Assembly (NCBI GenBank): GCA_964549765.1
Contig: CAZJWR010000013.1
Span: 4,512-68,511, forward strand
Reading direction: 5' to 3'
DNA: 64,000 nt
From: CAZJWR01 sp964549765
GTDB taxonomy: Bacteria; Zixibacteria; MSB-5A5; GN15; JAAZOE01
Position numbers and translations under genes: made by a program. Positions 51,680 through 61,925 of the stretch are shown piece by piece. Position 1 is the first letter of the stretch, and each line of letters starts with the position of its first letter. The notes beneath the pieces were generated by a model. It did no database searches and had not been told where the DNA came from. It worked only from the letters and a program-made list of their open reading frames with translations.

Positions 51680-52771
51680 TTAATCTTCAAATAGATGCAG
51701 CCTGGAAGTATTGAATTCGAGAGCGACCTTTTTCCCGCGTTCGAAACCGGATTGTGAGGTGAGAATCGCCAGACGCTGACCGGCGAGCGTCACGTGCAAT
51801 AACCGCTCCCGCCCCAACGTCTCCACCGTCTCGACCGTCGCCTCCGTCATCGAGGCGGAGTCATCGCCGGCGATACGGATATCCTCGGGACGGATGCCGA
51901 CCGTGACCTTTCCGGTCTCCAAATCCTCGTAACGATCGGCAAGATCGTCCGGCAGGAGCAACAATGTCGAGCCGATCTTCACCAGCATGTCGACATGACG
52001 AAATGTCAATTCAGCCTCGAACATATTCATGGGCGGTGATCCGACGAACGTCGCCACGAAGGGATTGACCGGCCGGGAATATAATTCGTCGGGCGTCCCG
52101 ATCTGTTCGATGCCGCCGCTTTTCAGCACCGCGATCCGGTCGCCCAGTGTCATCGCCTCGACCTGATCATGAGTAACATACAGCGTCGTGATTTGCAGTT
52201 CCTGCTGGAGTTTTTTCAATTCGGTCCGCATCGACAGGCGCAGTTGGGCGTCGAGATTAGAGAGCGGTTCATCGAGGAGAAACAACCCCGGACGCCGCAC
52301 GATCGCCCGCGCAATCGCCACCCGCTGCCGCTGGCCGCCGCTGAGTTCCCCCGGTTTGGCCTTCAATAAATCCGTTACCTGAAGCATATCGGCGGTTTTA
52401 TGCACCGATTTTTCGATATCGGCGCTGTTTTCTTTCGCCACCCGGAGCGGAAAGGCGATGTTGTCGAAGACGTTCATGTGCGGATAGAGCGCATAACTCT
52501 GGAACACCATCGCCACATTGCGCTGTCTGGGGGGGACAAATCTGCGCCTTTCCGCCGACGCCACGACCTCGTCCCCGAACCTGATCTCTCCCTCGGTCGG
52601 CTTTTCCAATCCGGCGATAAGATTCAGCATGGTCGATTTGCCGCAGCCGCTCGGTCCGAGAAGAACAAAAAACTCTTTATCCGCTATCTCCAGCGATATA
52701 TTTTTCAACGCATAATGTCGGCCTCGCATGGAGACGAACCGCTTCGAAATATAATCAAGACGTACCCTCAT
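51680..52771 (-). CDS. Sugar ABC importer ATPase, MalK/UgpC type
   Basis: 363 residues from ATG 52771, whose start overlaps the stop of the permease gene by ATGA. Walker A LGPSGCGKST, Q-loop MVFQSYALYPHMNVFDNIAF, signature LSGGQRQRVAIARAI, Walker B LFLLDEPLSNLD and H-loop VTHDQ are present. A C-terminal MalK-type OB/TOBE domain from about 240 (VTVGIRPEDIRIAG) distinguishes it from exporters. It energises uptake through the two permeases. Confidence 0.94.
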   Translation of the reverse strand: MRVRLDYISKRFVSMRGRHYALKNISLEIADKEFFVLLGPSGCGKSTMLNLIAGLEKPTEGEIRFGDEVVASAERRRFVPPRQRNVAMVFQSYALYPHMNVFDNIAFPLRVAKENSADIEKSVHKTADMLQVTDLLKAKPGELSGGQRQRVAIARAIVRRPGLFLLDEPLSNLDAQLRLSMRTELKKLQQELQITTLYVTHDQVEAMTLGDRIAVLKSGGIEQIGTPDELYSRPVNPFVATFVGSPPMNMFEAELTFRHVDMLVKIGSTLLLLPDDLADRYEDLETGKVTVGIRPEDIRIAGDDSASMTEATVETVETLGRERLLHVTLAGQRLAILTSQSGFERGKKVALEFNTSRLHLFED

Positions 52772-53592
52772 CCCTTCACCGCCCCCCGGGTCAGACCCTG
52801 AATGATACGCCGCTGAAACACGACCGCCAGGATAATCACCGGCACGACCGAGATGGCCGAAACCGCCATGATCTGCCCCCACGGCGTTTCGCCGTGAATT
52901 CCCTGAAAAAGGGCGATACCGACCGGGATGGTGCGGACGTGAAAATCGGTGGTCAGGGTCAGGGCGAACATGAATTCATTGAAGGCGAAGATGAACGCCA
53001 GAAGGAAGGTTGCCAGAAGCCCCGGCGCCGCCACCGGAAAGATTATCCGCCGCAGTATCTGCAGACGGGTGCAGCCGTCGACCAACGCGGCCCGGTCGAG
53101 ATCATGCGGAATCTGGACGAAATAACTGACCAATATCCATAGCGACAGCGGCAGAATCCACGCCGAATACGGCAGGATCAGCGCCGGATAGGTGTTGATC
53201 CATCCCAGATCGGTCATGAGTTTGAACAGATAATTGATCAGGCTGATCTGCGGAAACATCGACATGGCGAGCACGGCGAAAAGGAGAAACATGCGGCCCG
53301 GAAACGGCATGCGTGTTATCGCATACGCCGCCAGAGCCGCAATGAATACGGCGCATACGGCGCTGATAAGTGATATGACCACACTATTGCGGAGGTAGGC
53401 CAGGACATGGAGATTCTCCGATGTCAGAACATCGGCATAATTTTGCCCGGTGACACTCATGCTCTGCGAAAATATATCCGGCGTGCTGCTCAGGCTGACG
53501 GCTATTATGTATCCGACCGGGATCAGGCAGAACAGCGTCATCCCGGCGATACCCACGCCGCTGATAATCGACATGACCCGCTCTTCGCTCAT
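52768..53592 (-). CDS. Sugar ABC importer permease, MalG type
   Basis: 274 residues with about six TM helices. The EAA loop is visible as LDRAALVDGCTRLQILRRII. It is the usual second permease of carbohydrate uptake class 1 systems. The start is one base from the end of the MalF-type gene, and the stop overlaps the ATPase gene. Confidence 0.93.
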   Translation of the reverse strand: MSEERVMSIISGVGIAGMTLFCLIPVGYIIAVSLSSTPDIFSQSMSVTGQNYADVLTSENLHVLAYLRNSVVISLISAVCAVFIAALAAYAITRMPFPGRMFLLFAVLAMSMFPQISLINYLFKLMTDLGWINTYPALILPYSAWILPLSLWILVSYFVQIPHDLDRAALVDGCTRLQILRRIIFPVAAPGLLATFLLAFIFAFNEFMFALTLTTDFHVRTIPVGIALFQGIHGETPWGQIMAVSAISVVPVIILAVVFQRRIIQGLTRGAVKG

Positions 53593-54471
53593 CTATATCG
53601 CCTCCGAAAACCGCGCCATGCGGGCATACATGATCGATAATACGAAGGCGATGGCAAACAACGCCACCGACACCGCCGAACTATATCCGAAGTCTCCGGA
53701 CAACAGCAGATGATAGCCATACAGCGATAATGACGTCGTGGAACCGCCGGGGCCGCCCTGGGTGAGGACATAGATAACGTCGAAGATGCGCAGCGCGTCG
53801 ATAGTGCGAAACAGGAGCGTGACCAGCAAGGCCGGTTTAAGAAGCGGCAGGGTGATAGCGAAAAAGCGGCGCACGACCCCGGCGCGATCCACCTGTGCCT
53901 GCATGTGCAGTTCCGATGGAATGGTCTGTAAACCGGCCAGCAGGATGATGGCCGCGAACGGTGACGTTTTCCAGGCGTCGGCGATAACCAGCGCGATAAA
54001 CGCACTCGCGCTGCTGCCCAGCCAGTTAATCGGCTCTGCGGAGAAACCAAGCGCATGAAGGATGTAATTTGCCAGGCCGAAATGGAAGTTGTAGACCAAC
54101 TGCCACATTTTGGCGGAAATCGCCGCCGGGATCGCCCACGGAATAAGCACCGTCGCCCGCAGTAACCCGCGCAAGGGAATGGTGCGATTGAGCAAAAGCG
54201 CGAAAGCAAGACCGAGTATTATTTCGAGCGGTACCGATACGGCGATAAAAAGCAGGGTGAACCGGAACGACTGCCAGAAGCGTCCGTCGCCGATCATGCG
54301 GGCGTAATTGTCGAATAGGACAAAACGTTTTTGGAGAAATGAAATATCTTTGAAGGTGCTGGTGATGATCGTCCCGATGATCGGAATCAGGATAAACACT
54401 GTCAACAGGATGATAAGCGGCAGGGTGAAGCCCAACGCCCCTTTGATATCGCTGTGTGAATACGACGGCAT
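53593..54471 (-). CDS. Sugar ABC importer permease, MalF type
   Basis: 292 residues from ATG 54471, with AAGGG upstream; the longer frame would overlap the binding-protein gene. Six TM helices are predicted and the EAA loop reads AQVDRAGVVRRFFAITLPLL. It pairs with the MalG-type permease. It follows the binding-protein gene by 10 bases. Confidence 0.92.
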   Translation of the reverse strand: MPSYSHSDIKGALGFTLPLIILLTVFILIPIIGTIITSTFKDISFLQKRFVLFDNYARMIGDGRFWQSFRFTLLFIAVSVPLEIILGLAFALLLNRTIPLRGLLRATVLIPWAIPAAISAKMWQLVYNFHFGLANYILHALGFSAEPINWLGSSASAFIALVIADAWKTSPFAAIILLAGLQTIPSELHMQAQVDRAGVVRRFFAITLPLLKPALLVTLLFRTIDALRIFDVIYVLTQGGPGGSTTSLSLYGYHLLLSGDFGYSSAVSVALFAIAFVLSIMYARMARFSEAI

Positions 54472-54481
54472 CGCCACGCCC

Positions 54482-55768
54482 TTACTTTTGCCGATATTCC
54501 TGGACGATCGATTCGATTTCCTTCTGCGCGTCGGACAGCGCATCCTCAGGCGTCATGCTTCCGGCCAGAGCGGCGTTGAGGTTCCGTTGCAGGACGGAAG
54601 ACATGCGGGAATAATACGGCACCGTCGGGCGCGGGAGGGCGTGGACGAAAATCTTTCGGAGCGCGGCCAGCTGCGGCATCTTTTCCAGCACTTCGGGATC
54701 ATCATAGACATCGACCCGACCCGGATTCCATCCCAGATTCAATGCCAGTTGTTTCTGTGTATTGTGCGACACGATGTATTCGACCAGTTTCCACGCCTCC
54801 GGCTTGACATCGGAATACTGCGATATGCCCACATGCCAGCCGCCCAAAGTCGATACACCGTGCCCGCCCTCGAAATGCGGCAGCGGCGTGATGCCGACCT
54901 TCCCGGCCACCGGTGATCCCTCGCCCTGATGCAGCGCCCACGCATACGGCCAATTGCGTTCAAAGAGGGCTTTGCCCTGCTGGAAAAACGTCCGTACTTC
55001 CTCTTCCTTCATCTCGGTGTATGAATTGGGCGGGGACACCTCCGAGGAATGAATTAAATCGTACATGAATGTCAGCGCTGCAATGTTTTCGGGAGAATCA
55101 ACGATTACCGCGCCGCTTGAATCGAGGATGCCGCCGTTGTTCGAGCCCGCGAATTCGAGGAAATTACACACCAGGCCCTCGTACTGCGCCCCCTGCCAGA
55201 CGAAGCCGTAAAAGTCCGGGATGCTTTTGCGCTCCTCCTGCTCGATCCGCACGGCGCAGTCCTGAAGATGCTGCCACGTATCCGGAGGCCCGTCGTATCC
55301 GTATTTTTCCAGCAAATCGGTGCGATAATACAGCAGGCCGCCGTCGACGTACACCGGCAGGGCCATTATATGCCCGTCGTACGCGTCCGCCAATTTCACA
55401 ACTCGCGTCAGGAAATCATCCGGATTGACATCGCTTTTTGCCATGTACTCGTCGAGGGATTGCAGCCATCCCGACTGAACAAATTGTGGAATCCAGATAA
55501 CGTCCATCAAAAACACATCGGGATCGGCCTGTTTCGATCTCAGCGCCAGAAACAGCTCCTGGCGGCGCAGGTCGGTATCGGTGACCTGGCGACGCACGGT
55601 GACGGCGATGCCGCTTTCCTGCTCGAAATCGGCGATCAGCTTTTCCCAGTAATCGACTTCGTTGGGCGCCCCGCCGATGGCGATGGTCAGTTTTGCTGTC
55701 TGTTTGCCCGAGCATCCGGCGATAGCAAGCAATAGTAAGGCGCCTGCGATTAAAATAAATTTATACAT
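54482..55768 (-). CDS. Sugar ABC importer substrate-binding lipoprotein
   Basis: 428 residues from ATG 55768, with GAGAGG about 5 bases upstream. The lipobox is LAIAGCSG. The mature part has the cluster B binding-protein fold with KLTIAIGGAPNEVDYWEKLI, DVFLMDVIWIPQFVQSGWLQ and FERNWPYAWALHQG. It resembles maltose/trehalose-type binding proteins (MalE, ThuE, LpqY), so a di- or oligosaccharide is likely. It is the first gene of the four-gene importer operon. Confidence 0.92.
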   Translation of the reverse strand: MYKFILIAGALLLLAIAGCSGKQTAKLTIAIGGAPNEVDYWEKLIADFEQESGIAVTVRRQVTDTDLRRQELFLALRSKQADPDVFLMDVIWIPQFVQSGWLQSLDEYMAKSDVNPDDFLTRVVKLADAYDGHIMALPVYVDGGLLYYRTDLLEKYGYDGPPDTWQHLQDCAVRIEQEERKSIPDFYGFVWQGAQYEGLVCNFLEFAGSNNGGILDSSGAVIVDSPENIAALTFMYDLIHSSEVSPPNSYTEMKEEEVRTFFQQGKALFERNWPYAWALHQGEGSPVAGKVGITPLPHFEGGHGVSTLGGWHVGISQYSDVKPEAWKLVEYIVSHNTQKQLALNLGWNPGRVDVYDDPEVLEKMPQLAALRKIFVHALPRPTVPYYSRMSSVLQRNLNAALAGSMTPEDALSDAQKEIESIVQEYRQK

Positions 55769-55821
55769 ATTGGCCTCTCCCATGTATTACGGACGCGACG
55801 CAGATCGATTGGCCTTGGTCA

Positions 55822-55850
55822 TTGGAATTGTCGCGTCAGATTTATATAAT
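55822..55850 (+). promoter_or_regulatory. Sigma-70-like promoter for the metallophosphoesterase gene
   Basis: -35 TTGGAA (55822-55827), a 17-base spacer and a perfect -10 TATAAT (55845-55850), 138 bases upstream of the plus-strand start. It lies in the divergent gap with the sugar importer. Confidence 0.55.
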
Positions 55851-55987
55851 AACAATCTGGAATGCTCGATTCAAACGGAAAGTAGCATGGAACCGCGACC
55901 GTAGCACCACGACTTTTCCCGTGATGTGTAAACGAAAATTAGATATATTTACAGCGACGTAGGCGGAAAACTTGGAAGGGTGAAGGC

Positions 55988-56848
55988 GTGGCGCGCTGTT
56001 TTTTCGTAGCCGATCTGCACGGTCATACCGACCGCTACCGCAAGCTGTTTATGCGGATTCTGGAGGACCGCCCCGATGCGGTCTTTCTGGGCGGCGATCT
56101 TCTGCCGCATGGGATTGCCTTCGCCCCGCACGGACCAGACGACGATGATTTCGTTGCCGATATATTGGTATCGGGATTTCTGCGGATTCGCGAACAATTG
56201 GGCGACGGCGCGCCGAAAGTCTTTCTTATCCTTGGCAATGACGACGGCCGTTCGCCGGAAGCTAAGATTATCGACGCCGCCGCCCAGGGCGCATGGCAGT
56301 ATATCCATAATCGAAAAGTCAATTTCGGCGAGTATACTATCTACGGCTATAATTACGTCCCCCCGACGCCGTTTATGATCAAGGATTGGGAACGATACGA
56401 CGTATCACGGTATGTCGATCCGGGATGTATCCCGCCCACCGAGGGAAGACGGTCATTTCCGGTCGATCCGCACGAAATTGAATATGCGACTATCGCCAAG
56501 GATTTGCAGGCGCTGACCGACGATGACGATATAACGCGCGCCGTCTGTCTGTTTCATTCGCCGCCGTACAAAACCAACCTCGACCGGGTCGCTCTTGACG
56601 GCAAAATGATCGATCATGTCCCGCTCGACGTGCATATCGGCAGCATCGCCATGGAACGGTTCATCAAATCGCGGCAGCCATATCTGACGCTGCACGGTCA
56701 CGCCCATGAATCGGCGCATTTGACCGGTTCCTGGCAGGATAAAATCGGGCGGACGCTGTGCTTTTCGGCGGCGCATCACGGTCCCGAACTGGCGTTGATT
56801 CGATTCGATCTGGAAAACCCGGAAACGGCCGTCCGCGAACTGCTATGA
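55988..56848 (+). CDS. Calcineurin-like metallophosphoesterase
   Basis: 286 residues from GTG 55988 with GGAAGG upstream. The metal-site motifs are VADLHGHTDR, FLGGDLLPHG, LILGNDDG, LFHSPPYKT and LHGHAHES, in the canonical order. The group includes cyclic-nucleotide and protein phosphodiesterases; the substrate is unknown. Its end overlaps the convergent PEP-synthase-like gene by 6 bases. Confidence 0.9.
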   Translation: MARCFFVADLHGHTDRYRKLFMRILEDRPDAVFLGGDLLPHGIAFAPHGPDDDDFVADILVSGFLRIREQLGDGAPKVFLILGNDDGRSPEAKIIDAAAQGAWQYIHNRKVNFGEYTIYGYNYVPPTPFMIKDWERYDVSRYVDPGCIPPTEGRRSFPVDPHEIEYATIAKDLQALTDDDDITRAVCLFHSPPYKTNLDRVALDGKMIDHVPLDVHIGSIAMERFIKSRQPYLTLHGHAHESAHLTGSWQDKIGRTLCFSAAHHGPELALIRFDLENPETAVRELL

Positions 56849-59800
56849 ACCCGCCTTGCGCTTACCGATCTTCAGCGGCCGGGCGGGATCGGTGACGGCG
56901 TCGATTTTGGCGGCGTAGCTGGTCTTCTTGGCGATATCCTCATCGGTGATAATGTGCACATCCAATAAACCGTCGGACCGGTAGCCGGTGCGCAGATAAT
57001 TGATTTCCGCCAGGCTGAGACTCCATCCTTCCAGCCAGTGCTGGAGTTTCGCCCGCTGTTCCGACGTCCCGCGGAAATGCACCAGGAGGTCGATATCGCT
57101 CGATGGGCCGGCGGTGGCGTTTTTGGCGCTGCCAAAAATATACATCGCCACGACGCCGAAGCGTTCGGGATCGATATGGGCGGCAATCTGCTGGGCGGCT
57201 TGCATCCGCCAGTACCAGTAATTTTCTTCTTCCTGCTCCGTGGTTTCGACAAGGCTGATCGGCTCTTTTTCCGATCGCGGCGACGCCAGATACCCCACAG
57301 CTTCATCGAGATCCGCGTTCATCAGGAGACGCAGGACTTTTCCGTCGGAGGATTTGGGCACATCGATCAGGTGAATGGTATCCGCCAGCGAGGAAAATTC
57401 CGGCAGCACCTGAGGCAGCATATTTTCCACACCGGTCAGATACCGTTCGTTGAATATCACGCCGTTGCTATCGGGATAAAGCGGCAGGTACCGGATATTG
57501 GCCTCGACCAAATCCTGGAAGAAATGCGTGCCGAACGACAGGTCCGGCAGATAACTTCCTTTCTTGAACGCCATCTCGATCAGCGCCGCAGTGTTGTTGA
57601 TATCCGAATAGGTGACGCTGACCCCGAGACTTATATCGCCCCGGCTGCCCCACCGCCCCGGCCCCATCAGGATAAACTGCTTCTTGGGGAGCAATTTGTT
57701 GAGTTTGCCGACGGCTCGTCCGACCTTGATCATCTCCGCCCGGCCGTGCAGGTTTTCGTACGCTTTCGGATCGACATAGACGATATGGGTGACATCGGGC
57801 ACTCTGCCGTTGGACACAAACCGGTTGGCGGAAAAGACAATTTGCTTTTCGGGCAAATCCTTCGGGATAGGCGCCGGACGGCTCTGATCGGTCGGACTTT
57901 GCGGGCGGCATTGCAGGAGATACAGGTCCTGGCCGTCGGAGGCAAACTCGATATCGACCGGATATCCCAGCGTTTCCTCGAGCGTATCCAGAATCGTTTT
58001 CATCTGCTTGACGAACGGCGTTCCCGAAATCAGGCCGTCGAAATTCACGACAAGTCGGTCTTCCTCAAAGTCGATATTCAGACCGGCCGGTTTGTATATA
58101 TGGCCGTCGCGATAAATCGACACCATGTCCTTGACGCTGGGATAATCGAATCCGACCTCATGCAGGAAATCCGACATCGGGATGGTCTCGAATTGATTGC
58201 TTTCCTGATTGATGACATCGATCCATTTCGGCGAATAGCGAACGATTTCGTCGGGGGTGACGTTGACCCGCATGCCGGGCTGGCCCGGCGCCACAAGTGT
58301 CGGGTAATCATCGCTCAGACGATCCACGGCCCGCGTCCCCAACCCGGGAACCAGCCGAATCAACCCATCCTCGCGCTTGATGCTCGACGACCAGCGGAAT
58401 TCGTTCTTGCTGAAGGCAACGCCGGCGAATGCCGGCAGGAAATACCGACCAACCTGAGTGCCGACGACCTCCTGGATGATGATCCCCATCTCCTCGCCGA
58501 AATCCAAAAGTCCGCGCTCGGCGCGATATTCGATCGGATCGGGGCCGAAGGTCGACGCATAGACTTCGGCGATGGCGTCCATCAGCGCTTCGAGACGCAT
58601 CCGTTTACTGCCGCGATTGGCCAGGAAAAGGCTTTTGTATTTTCCCGAAAACGACGCTCCGGCGCGGTCCTCCAAGAGGCTGGAACTGCGCACGATAATG
58701 GGCCGATCGCCGAAATCATCCAGCGCCATTGATAGACCCTTGATGATATCCGCCGGGAACCGGGCGCTCTTGAACGACTGCACGATATGCGGATATTCCA
58801 GCCGGATCTGGTTGATCCCTTTGTATTTTTGTTCGACGACGTCGTCGAAATTATTGTAGTGCATGAAATAGAGCAGGACATCGGAGGTGATATGCCACGT
58901 CTTGGGAATTTTGACATTGGCCAGGATACCGATCTCGGGAGCCTTCTTCTGGAGAATCAACGATGCCAGATACAGCCCGGCGCTTTTGCCGCCCAGTCGC
59001 CCATGGCTTTCGGCGCCGAAAATCATTCGTTCCAGCAGGTCGTAGAAATCGTCGATGGCGATGAGGTCACGTGCGATGCGAATATATGATAATTGATCGG
59101 ATAGGAAGCGACGGATCAGGGAAACGTGAATGCCGATGATATTGGGCGAAATAACTTCCGGCTCGTCCTGCGCCAGATGATGATAGCGCCGGATGGCGTC
59201 GGCTACTTCGGATAGCGCCAGATTGCGATTGACCACCTGCACCAAAAAGCCGAGTTTATCCTCCTGTATCCAGCGCTGCGTCAGCCGCAGAATTTCCTGA
59301 TCGCTGATGTGATCAGCGGCGATGGTGAACGCCGTCATGCCCAGATCGGGCGCGGCCTCGATATCCTGCTTCTGCCTCGGACGATTCCAATCGTCAAAGC
59401 CCCCGTTAACCGCCACCGCATCCTGCAGGCCGTAGGATTGGGCGCATTCCTCGGCCTCGGCGATCCCGCGCCAGCACAGATGATTGAGCATTTTGCGGGC
59501 GATTTTCTGATACAGGTTACGGTCGGTTAATTGCAGCATTTTCAGGACGCCCGGCCATTCCTCCTTGTCCTTGCCGGCCACGCCCCGCGTGGTCGTTTCC
59601 AATTCATGGACGATCTGCCGGATGCGCCGATGCTGCAGGCGATCGCCGATGCGGTCGGCGATGGTATGGATCAGCTTGGTTTCCTCTTTGAGAAACGGCC
59701 CGTGATCCGCCGTTGGCATTTCCTTCGTGTAGGAAATGCTGATGGAACCCACCACGGTTTCGTCGACGACAATATCGGCGCTCTGCGTCCATGGGGATTC

Positions 59801-60031
59801 CATGTAGTGGGGCGAGCGATATACCTTGTCTTCATATACGATTTTGGCCTGACAGACGTCTGGATACTGCCAGCCCGGGGGAATGACCTGAATGATCTTG
59901 GGAAATATCGAGTCCAGCGGCTCATCCGAATCCTTGAGGATTTCGTCGATCCGGTAGATGCAGCTCAGTTCCTTGGCCCGCTCCTGGAGCGAGGCCATCA
60001 ATTTATCGATCGATTTTTTCTGTTCTCTCAT
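56843..60031 (-). CDS. PEP-synthase-like ATP-binding protein with GAF-like N-terminus and nucleotidyltransferase tail
   Basis: 1062 residues from ATG 60031, overlapping the previous stop by ATGA. The N-terminal 150 or so residues form a GAF-like sensor (ELSCIYRIDEILKDSDEPLD, TVVGSISISYTKEM). The middle is the PPDK/PEP-synthase ATP-grasp domain, with GGKSAGLYLASLIL, FGDRPIIVRSSSLLEDRAGA, YASTFGPDPIEYRAERGLLD and IEFASDGQDLYLLQCRPQSP. The phosphohistidine swivel domain (TxGGxxxHA) and PEP-binding barrel are not seen. Near the C-terminus YIFGSAKNATAGPSSDIDLL is a nucleotidyltransferase-type GS...DxD site. The combination is unusual. It may regulate or phosphorylate a target rather than act in central metabolism. 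Confidence 0.75.
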   Translation of the reverse strand: MREQKKSIDKLMASLQERAKELSCIYRIDEILKDSDEPLDSIFPKIIQVIPPGWQYPDVCQAKIVYEDKVYRSPHYMESPWTQSADIVVDETVVGSISISYTKEMPTADHGPFLKEETKLIHTIADRIGDRLQHRRIRQIVHELETTTRGVAGKDKEEWPGVLKMLQLTDRNLYQKIARKMLNHLCWRGIAEAEECAQSYGLQDAVAVNGGFDDWNRPRQKQDIEAAPDLGMTAFTIAADHISDQEILRLTQRWIQEDKLGFLVQVVNRNLALSEVADAIRRYHHLAQDEPEVISPNIIGIHVSLIRRFLSDQLSYIRIARDLIAIDDFYDLLERMIFGAESHGRLGGKSAGLYLASLILQKKAPEIGILANVKIPKTWHITSDVLLYFMHYNNFDDVVEQKYKGINQIRLEYPHIVQSFKSARFPADIIKGLSMALDDFGDRPIIVRSSSLLEDRAGASFSGKYKSLFLANRGSKRMRLEALMDAIAEVYASTFGPDPIEYRAERGLLDFGEEMGIIIQEVVGTQVGRYFLPAFAGVAFSKNEFRWSSSIKREDGLIRLVPGLGTRAVDRLSDDYPTLVAPGQPGMRVNVTPDEIVRYSPKWIDVINQESNQFETIPMSDFLHEVGFDYPSVKDMVSIYRDGHIYKPAGLNIDFEEDRLVVNFDGLISGTPFVKQMKTILDTLEETLGYPVDIEFASDGQDLYLLQCRPQSPTDQSRPAPIPKDLPEKQIVFSANRFVSNGRVPDVTHIVYVDPKAYENLHGRAEMIKVGRAVGKLNKLLPKKQFILMGPGRWGSRGDISLGVSVTYSDINNTAALIEMAFKKGSYLPDLSFGTHFFQDLVEANIRYLPLYPDSNGVIFNERYLTGVENMLPQVLPEFSSLADTIHLIDVPKSSDGKVLRLLMNADLDEAVGYLASPRSEKEPISLVETTEQEEENYWYWRMQAAQQIAAHIDPERFGVVAMYIFGSAKNATAGPSSDIDLLVHFRGTSEQRAKLQHWLEGWSLSLAEINYLRTGYRSDGLLDVHIITDEDIAKKTSYAAKIDAVTDPARPLKIGKRKAGS

Positions 60032-61776
60032 TTCACAATCACTCCCCGTCCGGTGCATCCGTCGACCTTGACCGTAAGCGGTCGCGGCGTGCGTACATGC
60101 CGCACGAATCTGCCCGCCCCTTCTTCCCGGCGGGCGGCGAGCCATTCCCAGTCAATATGATACATTCCGGTATGCTGCACCATAAAATAGCAGATGCGAA
60201 AGCTGGAAATGTTGTGGAAGAAATGCGACCCCTGGCTGAGCTCGACGTTCATGTCCGGCAGCGTCGCCTCGATAATCGCGCCGGCGTTCGATACGTGAGC
60301 CCATTCGACCGGGATTCCCAGCCACGGATCGGAACTGCCCCAGCGGCCGAACCCGATCAGCAGATACCGGCGCTTTTCAGCGGCCAGGGCCCGATTGAAC
60401 CGCACCAGTTCCTCGGCTATCGCAGGTGTGTGCCTTGCTTCGAACACATCGGGCCGGACATAGACGATATCTTTGAGCGTAGCGACCTCGCCGTTGCCCA
60501 TTACGCGGTCGGATGCGGCCAGGACTTGCTCCCCCGTCATTTCGTCGTCGGCAAGTTCGACCCGCTCGTCCGATACCACCATCGGGCGCACCTGCAGGAA
60601 ACCGAACCGGGCGGGCAGACCGTCCTTGGGATCCAGAGTCACCGCGAATTCGATCTCCACCGGATTGCCGACAGCCTCTTCGCACAGGCGTAACAAAGAT
60701 ACGATAAGTTCATTGAGCGGAATTTCCCGCTCGGCCAATATCGGCGCGAAGGTCAGCACCCTCGGGCCGTCGGCGCCGATACCGGGTACAAGACGGTCGT
60801 CCTGAGGACGGTAGGTCGAAGCCGTGAAGCGCAGCGACCCGTCTCGTTCGGCATCGTCGAGTCCGGCATGGATCAAATACTCCGTCTCGCGGATGGGGTC
60901 GTATTCCGGCGGGCGACCCATATTGACTGCCCAAAAGAGGGTCTGGGTCAATTTCAGAAGTTCCCCCAGCGATCCCACCGGCGGGACGATTTTGGGATAG
61001 GCCGGCGAATAGGTCCAGTTCAAGGCGCCGTCGACGATAGTTTTTCCCAGACCCAAAGCGAGGTTGACTACGCCGTTTTCCGGTTTGGCTTTTCCGATGG
61101 GATAAAAATTATATGATCGCCCGACGCCGGAAAGATGCGGATAAAACCGTTCGCCGAATCGGGTTCCAACCACCTCCTGTATGACCACCGCCATTTTTTC
61201 GTCGGCGGACGATTTGCCCGTGGCGGCGACATAATCCCGCGCCCCTTCGAAAAAAGTCGAGGCGTACACATACTTAATCGCTTCCACGAGCTTGCGAAAA
61301 CGGGTGTCGGCGTCGGATTGGTTGTTGGGGATCATCTTGGTCGCGTAAACCCCGGCGAACGGCTCGTACATGGCGTCTTCCAGTAGACTCGACGACCGTA
61401 TCGCCAATGGCGTACGTACCGATTCGATCAACGCCCGCAGATCACCGACCAAATCATACGGCAGGTCGGCCCGCTGGAAAGCGTGGGCGATAAGATCGTC
61501 TCGGGTTTGAGATGCAACCATTTCATAGAGATTGTTGCTCTCCATAAACCGATCGAAGGCGTCGGTGGCCAGGATGGTGAGCCGGGGAATGGAGACGCTG
61601 ATGTCGCCGGTTTTGGCGTCTTTGGCCCACGCCGCCAGCATATCCTTGATAAACGCCAATCCGGACGCTTTACCGCCGATCGAGCCCGTGCCGATTCGCG
61701 TGATGACCTCGTCGGACGTGAAGAACTTTCGGTCAAACGGCCGCAGGGTGTCGGAAGATATGGAGATTTTTTTCAT
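60028..61776 (-). CDS. PEP-synthase-like ATP-binding domain protein
   Basis: 582 residues. The ATP-grasp PPDK N-domain shows IGGKASGLAFIKDMLAAWAK, PLAIRSSSLLEDAMYEPFAG, YASTFFEGARDYVAATGKSS and GFLQVRPMV. A C-terminal module (LIGFGRWGSSDPWLGIPVEW, GSHFFHNISSF) is shared with the next gene (FILMGPGRWGSRGDISLGVS, GTHFFQDL). No phosphohistidine domain is seen. The stop overlaps the start of the 56843-60031 gene, so they form a pair of paralogs made together. Confidence 0.75.
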   Translation of the reverse strand: MKKISISSDTLRPFDRKFFTSDEVITRIGTGSIGGKASGLAFIKDMLAAWAKDAKTGDISVSIPRLTILATDAFDRFMESNNLYEMVASQTRDDLIAHAFQRADLPYDLVGDLRALIESVRTPLAIRSSSLLEDAMYEPFAGVYATKMIPNNQSDADTRFRKLVEAIKYVYASTFFEGARDYVAATGKSSADEKMAVVIQEVVGTRFGERFYPHLSGVGRSYNFYPIGKAKPENGVVNLALGLGKTIVDGALNWTYSPAYPKIVPPVGSLGELLKLTQTLFWAVNMGRPPEYDPIRETEYLIHAGLDDAERDGSLRFTASTYRPQDDRLVPGIGADGPRVLTFAPILAEREIPLNELIVSLLRLCEEAVGNPVEIEFAVTLDPKDGLPARFGFLQVRPMVVSDERVELADDEMTGEQVLAASDRVMGNGEVATLKDIVYVRPDVFEARHTPAIAEELVRFNRALAAEKRRYLLIGFGRWGSSDPWLGIPVEWAHVSNAGAIIEATLPDMNVELSQGSHFFHNISSFRICYFMVQHTGMYHIDWEWLAARREEGAGRFVRHVRTPRPLTVKVDGCTGRGVIVK

Positions 61777-61925
61777 CGTGTCACCGTCGCCCTTAACTCG
61801 CGATCAATTTACGGGGATAATATAGCGCATAATTTCGGGCCGCGGCCACTTTTCTTTGGGATGCAATGCGTTTATAAGCAACCCTGATCCTGGGCCGATA
61901 GCCCGCTTGGAATCGCCGCGCTTAT

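Noticed and set aside
57038..58732. Very long ORF (564 codons) antisense to the PEP-synthase-like gene
   Set aside because: The minus-strand frame carries clear ATP-grasp motifs; the antisense frame is open because of GC-rich codon bias and shows His/Arg/Gln-rich text without domains.
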